Assembly (NCBI RefSeq): GCF_030315685.1
Contig: NZ_JASXSI010000012.1
Location: 1-64,000, forward strand
Direction: 5' to 3'
DNA: 64,000 nt
DNA from: Gordonia sp. ABSL11-1
GTDB taxonomy: Bacteria > Actinomycetota > Actinomycetes > Mycobacteriales > Mycobacteriaceae
This document shows positions 1 through 12,320 of the stretch, piece after piece. The position numbers and the translations under genes were made by a program. Below the pieces are notes generated by a model. It saw only the letters and a program-made list of their open reading frames with translations. It made no database searches and had not been told where the DNA came from. How positions within the stretch are numbered: the first letter of the stretch is position 1; every line of letters begins with the position of its first letter.

Positions 1-44
1 CCAACGGCCCTGTATTCGATTTCGATCGGATACAGGGCCGTTGG
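1..44. terminator. Stem-loop terminator upstream of the first gene
   Basis: Positions 1-14 and 31-44 are perfect inverted repeats (14-bp GC-rich stem, 16-nt loop). There is no clear U-tract on the + strand. It most likely ends transcription of a gene lying left of the window. Confidence 0.7.
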
Positions 45-132
45 CATTTCCCGGGACGAGTGCACGAAAGCAGTTCGTGCACTGTTGAACTCCTCGTGGA
101 ATCATTTGCTGACGACCTTCCCGCTCCAGGCA

Positions 133-138
133 TAGATT
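133..138 (+). promoter_or_regulatory. -10 box (TAGATT) of a probable leaderless transcript
   Basis: TAGATT fits the actinobacterial TANNNT -10 consensus. Exactly 7 nt separate it from the ATG at 146, so transcription would begin at the start codon. No Shine-Dalgarno sequence precedes that ATG. Confidence 0.55.
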
Positions 139-145
139 GGCTGTT

Positions 146-2374
146 ATGAACGACCGTGACCGCAACCCGCGACGTGATGGCGCGCCCCGCCGCGACGGTG
201 GCCCGCGACGTGACGGCGCGCCGCGCCGCGATGGCGGACGTGGCCGGGACGGTGGATTCCGCCGTGACGGCGGTCCGCGGTCGGATCGATCGGCAGGCGG
301 CGCACGGCCATCGCGGGGTACAGGTTCTGCGGGCCGTCCGGACGAGCCCGCGTTGCCGATCGACGTCGCTGCGTCCGATCTCGACACCGACGTCCGTCGT
401 GATCTGCTGACGCTGGACAAGGCGAACGCCGAGAACGTGGCCCGACATCTGGTGATGGTGACGCGACTGCTCGAAGAGGATCCCGGGCTTGCTCTCGAGC
501 ATGCGCGGGCTGCGCGTCGCCGAGCAGGTCGCGTAGGTCTCGTTCGCGAGACCATGGGTATCGCCGCCTACAACGCCGGCGAGTGGCAGGAGGCCGTCTC
601 CGAGCTCCGGGCCGCACGTCGTATCACCGGCAACACCGCGCTACTTCCGCTCATCGCGGATTCCGAACGTGGACTCGGCCGTCCCGAGCGGGCCATCGAG
701 ATCGCGCGGAGCGACGACGGCCGAGCTCTCACCGGTGAAGAAGCCACCGAGATGCGCATCGTCGAGTCGGGCGCACGGATCGATCTCGGCGAACCGGAGA
801 AGGCTGTCGTGACCCTGCAGGCCGCGGACCTCAAACCCGGTCAAAGCGGCACCGGCCCCGCGCGCCTCTACTATGCGTACGCATCTGCACTGCAGGCTGC
901 CGGCCGTACCGACGACGCGATGACCTGGTTCATGAACGCCGCATCCGCCGACGTCGACGACGTCACGGACGCCGAGCTCAAACTGGTCGAATTGACCGAG
1001 GGTCCCGTCGACGGAGACGCCACTGACGCCGACGACAATCCTGTGACCGACAGTCTCGCAGCCGACAATCGTGCAGCCGACAATCGTGCGGCCGAGACCT
1101 CCGTGGCCGTGAGCGCTGCCGAGCAGTCGTCGTCGGTGACGTCGTCTGCACCGACGACGGTGTCCGATGAGGTTGTCGCTCAGGAGGTTGTCTCTCCGGC
1201 TCCATCGGTCGCTCCCGAGTCCCCAGAGCCGGCAGATGCTGCGCTCGCTCCTGAATCGACGCATACGGTGGCTGCTCCGGGCTCCGTGAAATCCATCGTG
1301 AAATCCACAGAGCCCGTACCGACGGCGGATTCCCCGTCGGAGCAGGAAACCCCCGTCAGCACCGACATCGCTCTCGCCTCCCGCTATGATGCGCTGCTGC
1401 TTGATCTCGACGGCACCGTCTTCGCGGGCCACAAGGCGCTGCCCGGCGCGCGCGAGTCTCTCGAGAAGACCACGGCTGCACGGTATTTCGTGACCAACAA
1501 CGCCAGCCGCCGACCGGCGGAGGTCGTGACGCACCTCGTCGAACTCGGTTTCGACGCCACCACAGACCAGGTCGTGACGAGCGCACAGTCCGCTGCGCGT
1601 CTGCTCGCCGAACACCTCAGCCCGGGTTCTCGCGCTCTCGTCATCGGAACCGACGGACTCGCTCAGGAGGTGCGCGAGGTCGGTATCGGTGTGACGCGCA
1701 GCGCCGACGACCGCCCGGCCGCGGTGATTCAGGGCCATTCACCCGAGACCGGCTGGGCACAGCTGTCCGAGGCGGCCCTCGCGATCAATGCGGGTGCACT
1801 CTGGATCGCGTGCAACACCGACGCGACACTCCCGTCCGAGCGCGGCAAGCTCGTCGGCAACGGGTCGATGGTGGCTGCCGTGGCCAACGCGACAGGCCAG
1901 CAGCCGCTGGTGGCGGGCAAACCGGCCGCGCCGTTGATGGCCGATGCGATTGCCCGCAGCAACGCGTCCCGCCCGCTGGTGGTCGGTGATCGGCTCGACA
2001 CCGACATCGAGGGCGCCCACTCTGTGGGAGTCGACAGCGCGCTCGTACTCACCGGCGTCAGCTCGGCGACCGATCTGCTGATCGCGCCGCCCGAACAACG
2101 GCCGGCCTTCGTCATGGGCGATCTCACCGGACTCTTCCACGACGTGGATGCCGTCCGGATCGCAGCTCAGCCGGACTGGCATGTGTCGTTCGACGGGGAC
2201 ACCGCCACCATCGACGGCGATGGTCGTACCGAGTCTCTGGTCCCGGCACTCGCCGCTGCCGTGTGGCAGGCCATGGACGACGATCAGATCGATCCATCGC
2301 TGCTGCGGGTGGTCGGGGCGAATCCCGAGATCAGCGGCGTGCTGGAGTCGGTCGGCGTCGGGCGTGTGCGCTAG
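146..2374 (+). CDS. TPR-HAD fusion: tetratricopeptide protein joined to a HAD-IIA phosphatase
   Basis: About 742 aa. The N-terminus (residues 1-55) is a low-complexity run of RRDGG/RRDGAP repeats. A TPR-like helical region follows (about 75-280), then a long Ala/Ser/Pro/Glu linker (about 280-405). The C-terminus is a HAD-IIA phosphatase with motif I DLDGT near residues 420-424 and a GDRLDTDIEGA segment typical of the NagD/glycerol-3-phosphate phosphatase group. In M. tuberculosis the corresponding proteins are separate neighbours, Rv1691 (TPR) and Rv1692 (glycerol-3-phosphate phosphatase). Here one uninterrupted frame carries both. By family the enzyme would dephosphorylate glycerol-3-phosphate or a similar sugar phosphate in the cytoplasm; the substrate is inferred. 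The ATG at 146 is chosen because a -10 box sits 7 nt upstream; a TTG at 137 is in frame. Confidence 0.85.
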   Translation: MNDRDRNPRRDGAPRRDGGPRRDGAPRRDGGRGRDGGFRRDGGPRSDRSAGGARPSRGTGSAGRPDEPALPIDVAASDLDTDVRRDLLTLDKANAENVARHLVMVTRLLEEDPGLALEHARAARRRAGRVGLVRETMGIAAYNAGEWQEAVSELRAARRITGNTALLPLIADSERGLGRPERAIEIARSDDGRALTGEEATEMRIVESGARIDLGEPEKAVVTLQAADLKPGQSGTGPARLYYAYASALQAAGRTDDAMTWFMNAASADVDDVTDAELKLVELTEGPVDGDATDADDNPVTDSLAADNRAADNRAAETSVAVSAAEQSSSVTSSAPTTVSDEVVAQEVVSPAPSVAPESPEPADAALAPESTHTVAAPGSVKSIVKSTEPVPTADSPSEQETPVSTDIALASRYDALLLDLDGTVFAGHKALPGARESLEKTTAARYFVTNNASRRPAEVVTHLVELGFDATTDQVVTSAQSAARLLAEHLSPGSRALVIGTDGLAQEVREVGIGVTRSADDRPAAVIQGHSPETGWAQLSEAALAINAGALWIACNTDATLPSERGKLVGNGSMVAAVANATGQQPLVAGKPAAPLMADAIARSNASRPLVVGDRLDTDIEGAHSVGVDSALVLTGVSSATDLLIAPPEQRPAFVMGDLTGLFHDVDAVRIAAQPDWHVSFDGDTATIDGDGRTESLVPALAAAVWQAMDDDQIDPSLLRVVGANPEISGVLESVGVGRVR

Positions 2375-2387
2375 CGTTGGGCCCAAC

Positions 2388-2747
2388 ATGACCGACCACC
2401 TCGACGAGCCGAACCGTGAGCGCGGACCCGGCGACGGCGGGCCCGTCCCGGGTCCACCGCGACCCGGTCCGAACATGATGCCGCGGACCACCACCGGTCC
2501 CCAGGCATCGGTGAACTCGGATCCGCCGGTGCCGTACCCGACCACACCGCATCAGGATTCGACCATCGGTGAGTCTGACCCGGGCACCGTCACCGACGCC
2601 GTCGTCGAGTTGCTCCGCCAGGTAGACGAGGTCCGGCAGTCCACCGGTGACACCTTCGATCTCGACGCGCTGGCGCGCCAGACCGAACTCCTCGAGCGCG
2701 CTCATGAGGTGCTGACGTCGGCTCTCGAGGACGTCGATCCGCGATGA
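2388..2747 (+). CDS. Small Pro-rich/acidic protein, Rv1693-like
   Basis: 119 aa. The first 70 residues are Pro/Gly-rich and probably disordered. The last 50 form an amphipathic helical segment (VVELLRQVDEVRQ, LARQTELLERAHEVL). Position between the HAD phosphatase and tlyA matches Rv1693 of M. tuberculosis, a conserved protein of unknown function. It starts 13 nt after the previous stop and ends 14 nt before tlyA, so co-transcription is likely. No catalytic motif is visible. Confidence 0.75.
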   Translation: MTDHLDEPNRERGPGDGGPVPGPPRPGPNMMPRTTTGPQASVNSDPPVPYPTTPHQDSTIGESDPGTVTDAVVELLRQVDEVRQSTGDTFDLDALARQTELLERAHEVLTSALEDVDPR

Positions 2748-2761
2748 CGGACAGCTGACAC

Positions 2762-3661
2762 GTGGCTCCACGTGCGCGCCTCGACGCCGAACTCGTCCGT
2801 CGCGGCCTCGCGAGATCGCGGGAGCAGGCCCGCACACTCATCACCGAGGGCCTGGTCAAGGTCAACGGGGTGGTGGCAGCGAAAGCGGCCACCAATGTCG
2901 GCCGCGACACGCCGATCGTCGTTGTCGAGACCGTCGGTGACGACTGGGCGTCACGCGGCGCCCACAAACTGCTCGGAGCTCTGGATGCGTTCGTGCCGGA
3001 AGGACTCTCGGTCGCGGGTCGTCGGTGTCTCGACGCGGGCGCGTCGACGGGTGGCTTCACCGACGTCCTGCTCCGACACGCGGCGGCAGAGGTCGTCGCC
3101 GTCGACGTCGGGTACGGGCAGCTTGTGTGGCGACTGCAGGCCGACGCACGCGTCCGCGTCCACGACCGCACCAATGTGCGGCGACTGACGCCCGATCAGA
3201 TCGATGGCCCGGTCGACCTCGTCGTCGCCGACCTGTCCTTCATCTCGTTGGCTCTCGTCCTACCCGCGCTGGCGTCGTGCACCCGGATCGGCGGGGACCT
3301 GCTCCCGATGGTGAAACCGCAGTTCGAGGTCGGCAAGGACCGCGTGGGATCCGGCGGGGTCGTGCGTGATCCGCAACAGCGGGCCGACGCCGTCCTGGCC
3401 GTTGCCCGTGCGGCCGCGCGGCTCGGGCTCGACACCCGTGGAGTCATTGCGAGTCCGCTGCCCGGACCGTCGGGCAACGTCGAGTACTTCCTGTGGCTGC
3501 GCAAGGAACGCGAGGCCATCGCCCCTGTGCACGACCAGTCCGACGCGAACCCGCCGCCGCCGGATAGGGTCGATGTCCGGGCGGACTCTACCGGGGGCTC
3601 CACGCACGACACGTGGCTGATCGACATGATCGGCCACGCCGTCGAGAACGGACCCCGCTGA
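2762..3661 (+). CDS. tlyA: TlyA family 2'-O-ribose rRNA methyltransferase
   Basis: 299 aa from a GTG start. An S4 RNA-binding domain (about residues 3-62, beginning RLDAELVRRGLARSREQA) precedes a Rossmann methyltransferase domain with the SAM motif CLDAGASTGGFTDVLL and the DLSFISL motif. TlyA modifies 16S rRNA C1409 and 23S rRNA C1920, which affects capreomycin/viomycin susceptibility. The protein is about 30 aa longer than the usual 268 aa, through a Pro/Asp-rich extension before the C-terminus. Its position between the Rv1693-like gene and nadK is the standard mycobacterial order. Confidence 0.93.
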   Translation: MAPRARLDAELVRRGLARSREQARTLITEGLVKVNGVVAAKAATNVGRDTPIVVVETVGDDWASRGAHKLLGALDAFVPEGLSVAGRRCLDAGASTGGFTDVLLRHAAAEVVAVDVGYGQLVWRLQADARVRVHDRTNVRRLTPDQIDGPVDLVVADLSFISLALVLPALASCTRIGGDLLPMVKPQFEVGKDRVGSGGVVRDPQQRADAVLAVARAAARLGLDTRGVIASPLPGPSGNVEYFLWLRKEREAIAPVHDQSDANPPPPDRVDVRADSTGGSTHDTWLIDMIGHAVENGPR

Positions 3662-3678
3662 CAGACGAAGGGACCACT

Positions 3679-4692
3679 GTGGCCAACGACACGGTCGCCG
3701 ATCGGGCGGGGCATCGGGAGTTCTTGGTGGTCGCCCACACCGGCCGGGAGATCGTCACGCGAACGATGGATGCGATCGCGCGCCATTGCGCGGCCGTCGG
3801 CGTCCGACTCCGGGTGGTCGATCACGACACCAAGGTGCGCGAGGAACACGGCACCCACGTCGAGACCCTGGTCGCGGATCCTCAGCGGCCCGAGAGCCAC
3901 CCCGTCGATCCCGAACACCTGCGCAGCATCGGGGCCGCCGTCGAGGTGACATCCGCCGTGCCGGCCTCGGCCGAAGGATGTGAGGTCGTCATCGTCCTCG
4001 GTGGCGACGGGACATTTCTGAGGGCCGCCGAACTCGCCTATCCCGCCCAGGTGCCGGTGCTCGGTATCAACCTGGGTCGCATCGGATTCCTGGCCGAGGC
4101 CGAAGCGAACCGTGTCGACGAGGTGATGCGTCAGCTCATCGACCGTGATTATCGGGTCGAGCCGAGGATGACTCTCGACGTGTCGGTGATCGACCCGGCG
4201 CGGCCGGACGAGACCCCGATCCAGAGCTGGGCGCTGAACGAGATCGCGATCCTCAACCGGACCAACAACGGCGTCCTCGAACTCGTCACCGAGGTCGACG
4301 GGCGTCCTGTCTCTGCGTTCGGTGCGGACGGTGTGCTGGTGTCGACCCCGACAGGGTCCACCGCGTACGCGTTCTCCGCCGGGGGGCCGGTGATGTGGCC
4401 GGACCTCGAGGCGATTCTGGTGGTGCCGAGCAACGCGCACGCACTGTTCGCGCGCCCGCTCGTGACGAGCCCCCGGTCGCGAATCGCCGTGGAGATCGAC
4501 AAGGGCGGTCGGGCGGCGGTAGCACTGTGCGACGGCCGCAGACGGATCGACGTCCCGGCCGGAGCGCGCGTGGAGGTCGTACGAAGTGAACGATCGGTGC
4601 GCTGGGTGCGAATCGATTCCGAACCGTTCACCGATCGTCTGGTGACCAAATTCGATCTACCGGTGACAGGCTGGCGGGGGAGGCTTACCTGA
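3679..4692 (+). CDS. nadK: ATP/polyphosphate NAD kinase
   Basis: 337 aa. It phosphorylates NAD to NADP. The GGDGT motif is at residues 108-112, and the NEIAILNR and TPTGSTAYAFSAGGP motifs of the NadK fold are present. The GTG at 3679 is chosen because an AAGGGA ribosome-binding site lies 5 nt upstream; an upstream in-frame ATG at 3613 would overlap tlyA. Only one nucleotide separates its stop from recN, the same arrangement as ppnK-recN in mycobacteria. Confidence 0.94.
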   Translation: MANDTVADRAGHREFLVVAHTGREIVTRTMDAIARHCAAVGVRLRVVDHDTKVREEHGTHVETLVADPQRPESHPVDPEHLRSIGAAVEVTSAVPASAEGCEVVIVLGGDGTFLRAAELAYPAQVPVLGINLGRIGFLAEAEANRVDEVMRQLIDRDYRVEPRMTLDVSVIDPARPDETPIQSWALNEIAILNRTNNGVLELVTEVDGRPVSAFGADGVLVSTPTGSTAYAFSAGGPVMWPDLEAILVVPSNAHALFARPLVTSPRSRIAVEIDKGGRAAVALCDGRRRIDVPAGARVEVVRSERSVRWVRIDSEPFTDRLVTKFDLPVTGWRGRLT

Positions 4693-4693
4693 C

Positions 4694-6481
4694 GTGCTCG
4701 AAGAACTGTCCATCGAGGGCCTGGGTGTCATCGAGCAGGCCTCGGCGCAATTCCATCCCGGTTTCACCGTCCTGACCGGTGAGACCGGTGCCGGCAAGAC
4801 CATGATCGTGACGAGTCTCCATCTGCTCTCCGGTGCCCGAGCGGATGCCTCGCGGGTGCGATCCGGCGACAGCAAGGCCACAGTCGAGGGGCGGTTCCGG
4901 CTGTCCGGGACGGCCGATGACGACGACCCGATCTCGGATCCGGTGGTGGCGGAGATCCTCGAGGCCTCCGGTGCCGACGTCGACGACGACGGATCCATGA
5001 TCGCGGTCCGATCGGTCAACTCCGACGGGCGATCTCGCGCCCACCTCGGTGGCCGTTCCGTGCCCGTCGGGGTGATGGGTCGGCTCACCAACCACCTGCT
5101 CACCATCCACGGGCAGAACGATCAGCTGCGCCTCCTCAAGCCGGAGCACCAGCGGGCCGCGCTGGACACGTTCGCCGGGTCGTCGGTCGCGGGTGCGCTG
5201 TCGAGCTACCGTGCTGCGCGCGACGAATGGGTGGCGGTGCTCGATGACCTCGACGCGCGGCGGACGAACTATCGCGAACTGGCACAGGAAGCCGACCGTC
5301 TGCGTTTCGGCATCGACGAGATCGCTGCCGTCGACCCTGCTCCCGGCGAGGACGCGGAACTCTCCGCCACCATCCGGCGGCTCTCGGACCTCGAGACGAT
5401 CCGCACCGCGGGTGCCCAGTCGCACGAGATCGTCATCGGCGACGGCGCATCCGTCGTCGAAGGTCTCGGTCAGGTACGCAGCATCCTCGAGGCCACCGCC
5501 GACGACACGCTCCGCGAGTTGCTGCCGCGCGTGACCGAGGCGCTGACCGTCGTCACCGACGTCGGCGAGGAACTGACGTCATTTCTCGCCGATCTGCCTG
5601 CGGACGCCGAGGAACTCGACAAGTTGCTCAACCGGCAGGCCGAGCTGAAGGCACTCGTCCGCAAGTACGCACCCGACATCGACGGTGTCATCGCATGGCG
5701 CACCTCTGCCGAGTCGAGACTGGCCGAGATCGATGACCCGCACCGATCGATCACCGAACTCGAGAACGCGGCGTCGGCCGCGCGGGAGAAGGTGCAGGAG
5801 GAGGCGACGAAGCTCCACAAGCGACGCGCCACCGCGGCCAAGTCCATGGCGACAAAGGTGTCCGCCGAACTCGCCGGCCTCGCGATGGGCGATGCTCTGC
5901 TCGCCGTCGAGGTCGGGCTGGATCCCGCCACCGACGACGACCGCCTGGCCATCGATCTCGACGGTCGCAACGCACATGCGGGGGCCGACGGCGCCGATCG
6001 GGTCGAGTTCGCCCTTCTCGCCCACAAGGGCGCCACTGCGCTGCCCATCGCCAAATCGGCGTCCGGGGGTGAGCTGTCGCGCGTCATGCTCGCGATGGAG
6101 GTCGTGCTGGCCGCCCCGACCAGCGGGTCGATCATGGTCTTCGACGAGGTCGACGCGGGTGTCGGCGGCCGGGCGGCCGTTGAGATCGGCCGTCGGCTCG
6201 CCGGACTCGCCCGCGCCCATCAGGTCATCGTGGTCACCCACCTCCCGCAGGTGGCGGCGTTCGCCGACAACCATCTCGTGATCGGCAAGAACACCGGCGG
6301 TGCCAAGAAGAACCGACCGAACACCAGTACCGTCCGAACCCTCGATCGCGACGAGCGGGTGGCCGAACTGGCCCGCATGCTCGCCGGTCTGGGAGATTCC
6401 GACACCGGCCGCGCGCACGCCGAAGAGCTGCTCGCGACGGCGGAGAGCGAGAAGTCTGTCGCTGCGCCGCCGCGCCGCTGA
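4694..6481 (+). CDS. recN: DNA repair ATPase RecN
   Basis: 595 aa, GTG start. SMC-like ATPase acting in double-strand-break repair. The Walker A GETGAGKT is at residues 29-36. A central coiled-coil region follows, then the ABC signature SGGELSRVMLAMEVV and Walker B MVFDEVDAGVGG, and the VTHLPQVAAFAD switch. The length is typical for RecN. It begins 1 nt after the nadK stop, so translation is probably coupled. Confidence 0.95.
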   Translation: MLEELSIEGLGVIEQASAQFHPGFTVLTGETGAGKTMIVTSLHLLSGARADASRVRSGDSKATVEGRFRLSGTADDDDPISDPVVAEILEASGADVDDDGSMIAVRSVNSDGRSRAHLGGRSVPVGVMGRLTNHLLTIHGQNDQLRLLKPEHQRAALDTFAGSSVAGALSSYRAARDEWVAVLDDLDARRTNYRELAQEADRLRFGIDEIAAVDPAPGEDAELSATIRRLSDLETIRTAGAQSHEIVIGDGASVVEGLGQVRSILEATADDTLRELLPRVTEALTVVTDVGEELTSFLADLPADAEELDKLLNRQAELKALVRKYAPDIDGVIAWRTSAESRLAEIDDPHRSITELENAASAAREKVQEEATKLHKRRATAAKSMATKVSAELAGLAMGDALLAVEVGLDPATDDDRLAIDLDGRNAHAGADGADRVEFALLAHKGATALPIAKSASGGELSRVMLAMEVVLAAPTSGSIMVFDEVDAGVGGRAAVEIGRRLAGLARAHQVIVVTHLPQVAAFADNHLVIGKNTGGAKKNRPNTSTVRTLDRDERVAELARMLAGLGDSDTGRAHAEELLATAESEKSVAAPPRR

Positions 6482-6596
6482 CATGACCACCTGACACATC
6501 CAAGCGCTGCGGCTGGTGTTACTCGTGTGACAAAAGTTGCGGATGTTGCGGCGCGCCTCCACGGATCGGAACGTCGATCCGTCAATCATGGGCGTC

Positions 6597-7784
6597 ATGA
6601 AGATGCCCGCCCTGCTTGCCCGTACGACTGACGAACTCCCTGGCGTCACCGGAATAGCCAGGATCGACAAGAACACCCGCCGGCTCCTCGACCGAGTCGG
6701 CCCCGGCGACATCGCCATCCTGGACGAGATCGATCTCGACCGTGTCACCGCGGACGCACTGGTTGCGGCCAACGTGGTCGCCGTCGTCAATGCGTCGTCA
6801 TCGATCTCCGGGCGGTACCCGAACCTCGGACCCGAGGTGCTGGTGGCGTCGGGCATCGTCCTGCTCGACAACGTGGGCGACGAGGTCTTCAAGCGGGTCA
6901 AGGACGGCGCCAAGCTGCGCGTCCACAACGACCGGCTCTTCGTCGGGGAACGCAGGCTGGCGCTGGGGACCGAACTCGAGGAACGCGACATCGCGGACAT
7001 GATGATCGAGGCGAAGACAGGCCTGGTCGATCATCTGGAGGCGTTCTCGGGCAACACGATCGAGTTCATCCGCAGTGAGTCCCCGCTGCTGATCGACGGC
7101 GTGGGTGTGCCGGATGTCGACGTCGATCTCGCCGGTCGTCATGTGATCATCGTCGGTGACGGTCCCGACCGCGTGGCCGATCTGCGGGCATTGAAGCCGT
7201 TCATCAAGGAGTACTCGCCGGTGGTCATCGGTGTGGGTGCCGGCGCGGACACCCTCATCAAGGCGGGGTACAAGCCCGCGCTCATCGTCGGTGATCCGGA
7301 CGACATGAAGACTGCAACGCTGAAATCCGGTGCGCAGCTGGTCCTCCCGGCCGACACCGACGGTCATGCCCCTGGTCTGGCGCGTATTCAGGACCTGGGC
7401 GTGGGCGCCACGACGTTCCCTGCGGCCGGTTCTGCCTCCGACCTAGCCCTGCTGCTGGCCGACTATCACGGCGCCGACCTCATCGTCACCGTCGGATACG
7501 GCGGAACACTCGACGACTTCTTCGACAGGTCTCGTCGCGAGAGCAATCCGTCGACCTTCCTCACCCGCCTGAAGGTCGGACCGAAGCTCGTCGACGCCAA
7601 AGCCGTTGCCACGCTGTATCGCAGCCGGATCTCGGGGGCGGCGATCGCCTGCGTGATCCTGGCCGCGCTCATCGCGGTCATCGCGGCCGTGCTGCTGTCC
7701 AACATGGGACCGGAGGTCACCGACTGGGCTGTCGCGCAGTACCACCAGGCCGTCGAATGGGCCAAGGGCGTCTGGAACAGGTGA
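6597..7784 (+). CDS. steA: SteA, septation-associated membrane protein
   Basis: 395 aa with start MKMPALLART; an ATG at 6588 is an alternative. It is co-linear with Rv1697 of M. tuberculosis and contains the shared blocks VVNASSSISGRYPNLGPEVL, NTIEFIRSESPLLIDG and FPAAGSASDLALLLADYHGA. A single transmembrane segment lies near the C-terminus (about 340-365). In Corynebacterium, SteA forms a complex with SteB and influences septation and cell-wall hydrolase control. The steB gene starts 3 nt after its stop. Confidence 0.9.
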   Translation: MKMPALLARTTDELPGVTGIARIDKNTRRLLDRVGPGDIAILDEIDLDRVTADALVAANVVAVVNASSSISGRYPNLGPEVLVASGIVLLDNVGDEVFKRVKDGAKLRVHNDRLFVGERRLALGTELEERDIADMMIEAKTGLVDHLEAFSGNTIEFIRSESPLLIDGVGVPDVDVDLAGRHVIIVGDGPDRVADLRALKPFIKEYSPVVIGVGAGADTLIKAGYKPALIVGDPDDMKTATLKSGAQLVLPADTDGHAPGLARIQDLGVGATTFPAAGSASDLALLLADYHGADLIVTVGYGGTLDDFFDRSRRESNPSTFLTRLKVGPKLVDAKAVATLYRSRISGAAIACVILAALIAVIAAVLLSNMGPEVTDWAVAQYHQAVEWAKGVWNR

Positions 7785-7787
7785 TCG

Positions 7788-8723
7788 ATGATCTCTCCAC
7801 GGCAGCACGCGATCTCGCTCGTCGCGGTCTTCCTGGCCCTCGCGGTCGGTCTGTTCCTCGGGTCCGGGTTCATCGGTGATCAGGTCAACTCGCTCACCGG
7901 ATCCTCCAGGGACCGTCTCGGCGACCTCGAGAAGCAGCGCGACGAACTCAACGAGCAGGTCAACGCGGCCAACAGTTTCGGAGCGGCCGTAGCGCCGCGA
8001 CTGATCGACGGCACGCTGAAGGGGCAGTCGGTCCTGGTCGTCACCACCCCGGACGCCGCAGATCCCGACGTCGACGCGGTGAAGGAGTCGATCTCGTCCG
8101 CCGGCGCGCGGTTCTCCGGTCAGATCGCCCTCACCGACGCGCTGGTGCGGGACCAGAACGCCGAACAGTTGCGCACGATCGTCGACCAGACCATTCCGCC
8201 GGGCACGACGCTGCGGGCCGAACTCACCGACTCGGGTGGCCGCATCGGCGATCTCGTCGGTGCGCTCGCCCTCCATCGCGACGGCCAGTCGGGCGCCACG
8301 GCCGGTGACACCCGACTCGGTCTGCAGGCGCTGCGTGAGGGCGGATTCATCCAGTACGCCGACAACGCGGTGTCCGAGGCCGATCTGGTCGTCGTGGTCG
8401 GTGGCGATGCACTCCCCGGCGACGCCGGTGCCCAGGGCCAACTCGTCGGCCGGATGGCGGCGGCCATGGCGGCGCGTGGTCAGGGCGGCGCGCTCGTCGG
8501 TCGCACGGGCTCGGCGACAGGCGGATCCCCGATCGCGGTCGTCCGTTCCGACCCGTCACTCGGCAACGCGGTCTCGACCGTCGACAACGTGGATCAGCAG
8601 ACCGGTCGGATCACGACGGTCTTGGTCCTCGCGCAGGAGTCCGACGGCAAGACCGGCGCGTACGGCACCGGACCGGGTGCCCGCGCGATCACTGTCGGCG
8701 GGGAGCCCGGCCCGGCGGCGTGA
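7788..8723 (+). CDS. steB: SteB / MctB family membrane-anchored protein
   Basis: 311 aa. An N-terminal transmembrane helix (about residues 7-28) is followed by a short coiled coil (about 40-65) and an extracytoplasmic domain. It is the positional and sequence counterpart of Rv1698, described as the copper-export channel MctB in M. tuberculosis and as SteB, partner of SteA, in Corynebacterium. No copper-binding motif is obvious, so the septation role fits the steA neighbour better. Confidence 0.85.
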   Translation: MISPRQHAISLVAVFLALAVGLFLGSGFIGDQVNSLTGSSRDRLGDLEKQRDELNEQVNAANSFGAAVAPRLIDGTLKGQSVLVVTTPDAADPDVDAVKESISSAGARFSGQIALTDALVRDQNAEQLRTIVDQTIPPGTTLRAELTDSGGRIGDLVGALALHRDGQSGATAGDTRLGLQALREGGFIQYADNAVSEADLVVVVGGDALPGDAGAQGQLVGRMAAAMAARGQGGALVGRTGSATGGSPIAVVRSDPSLGNAVSTVDNVDQQTGRITTVLVLAQESDGKTGAYGTGPGARAITVGGEPGPAA

Positions 8724-8804
8724 GTGCCCGTACGTGGCGTACGGCACGCCGCCGGTGTGGCGGCAGTGGTTCGTCCCCCGAGGTGTTACCCTGGAGTCCC
8801 GTAG

Positions 8805-11268
<2,464 letters not shown>

Positions 11269-11272
<4 letters not shown>

Positions 11273-12210
11273 CCGGGGTGGCGGTGTCCGCGGTGAATCC
11301 CGCCGAACACATGGACCGCTACCTGGATCACCTCACGGTGGAGCGCGGAGCCGCGGCCAACACGGTGAGTTCCTATCGTCGTGACCTCGAGCGCTATCGG
11401 CTCTACCTGACGTCCCGGGGGATCGACCGACTCTCCGAGGTCGCCGAGAACGACGTCCGCGAGTTCCTCGTGGATCTGCGGCGTGGTGACGCCGAGGCCG
11501 GCGTGACGCCCCTGGCGGACAGTTCGATCGCGCGGACCCTGGTGGCGGTGCGCGGCTTTCACAAATTCGCCTCGGCCGAGGGTGTCGTCGACGTCGACGT
11601 CGCCCATGCGGTCCGTCCGCCGCGCCCGGCCCGGCGACTGCCCAAGTCGCTGCCCGTCGACGAGGTCCTGGCGATCCTGGACTCCGCCGGCGCTGCGGAT
11701 CATCCACGCGCGCTTCGTGATCGGGCCCTGCTCGAACTCCTCTACAGTTGCGGCGCGCGGATCTCGGAGGCCATCGCCCTCGACGTCGACGACATCGACA
11801 CCGGCACCCGCGCGGTCCGGCTGTCCGGAAAGGGTGGCAAGGAGCGGGTCGTGCCGGTCGGGGGCCCGGCCGTCGAGGCCATCGACGCGTATCTCGTGCG
11901 GGGACGCCCCGCGCTGGCGAGCCGTGCGAACCCGGCGCTGTTCCTCAACGCCCGCGGTGGACGGCTGTCCCGGCAGAGTGCATGGCAGGTGCTGGTGGAC
12001 GCCGCGCAGCGCGTCGGACTGGACAAGGCGGTGTCACCGCACACCCTGCGCCACAGTTTCGCGACGCACCTGCTCGACGGTGGTGCCGACGTCCGCGTCG
12101 TACAAGAACTGCTGGGCCACGCGTCGGTGACCACCACCCAGGTGTACACACTCGTCACCGTGAACACGATGCGTGAGGTCTACGCCACGGCCCATCCCCG
12201 CGCCCGGTGA
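11269..12210 (+). CDS. xerD: Site-specific tyrosine recombinase XerD
   Basis: 313 aa. It resolves chromosome dimers at dif with XerC. The full catalytic set is present: R164, K188, H258, R261, H284 and nucleophile Y293, within the blocks [17 protein letters not shown] and [16 protein letters not shown]-like N-terminal domain occupies about residues 12-103. The ATG overlaps the NUDIX stop by 4 nt. It belongs to the chromosome-maintenance run xerD-parA-scpA-scpB. Confidence 0.95.
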
Positions 12211-12320
12211 TCGGCGATCCATATCTGCCCGGTCTCTTCGTCGGCGATGCGCCACGGGATCAGGGCGTCGACGCACTACGCTGGGACCAGCAATTCGGCG
12301 AAGAAGGGAGCGGCGGACAC

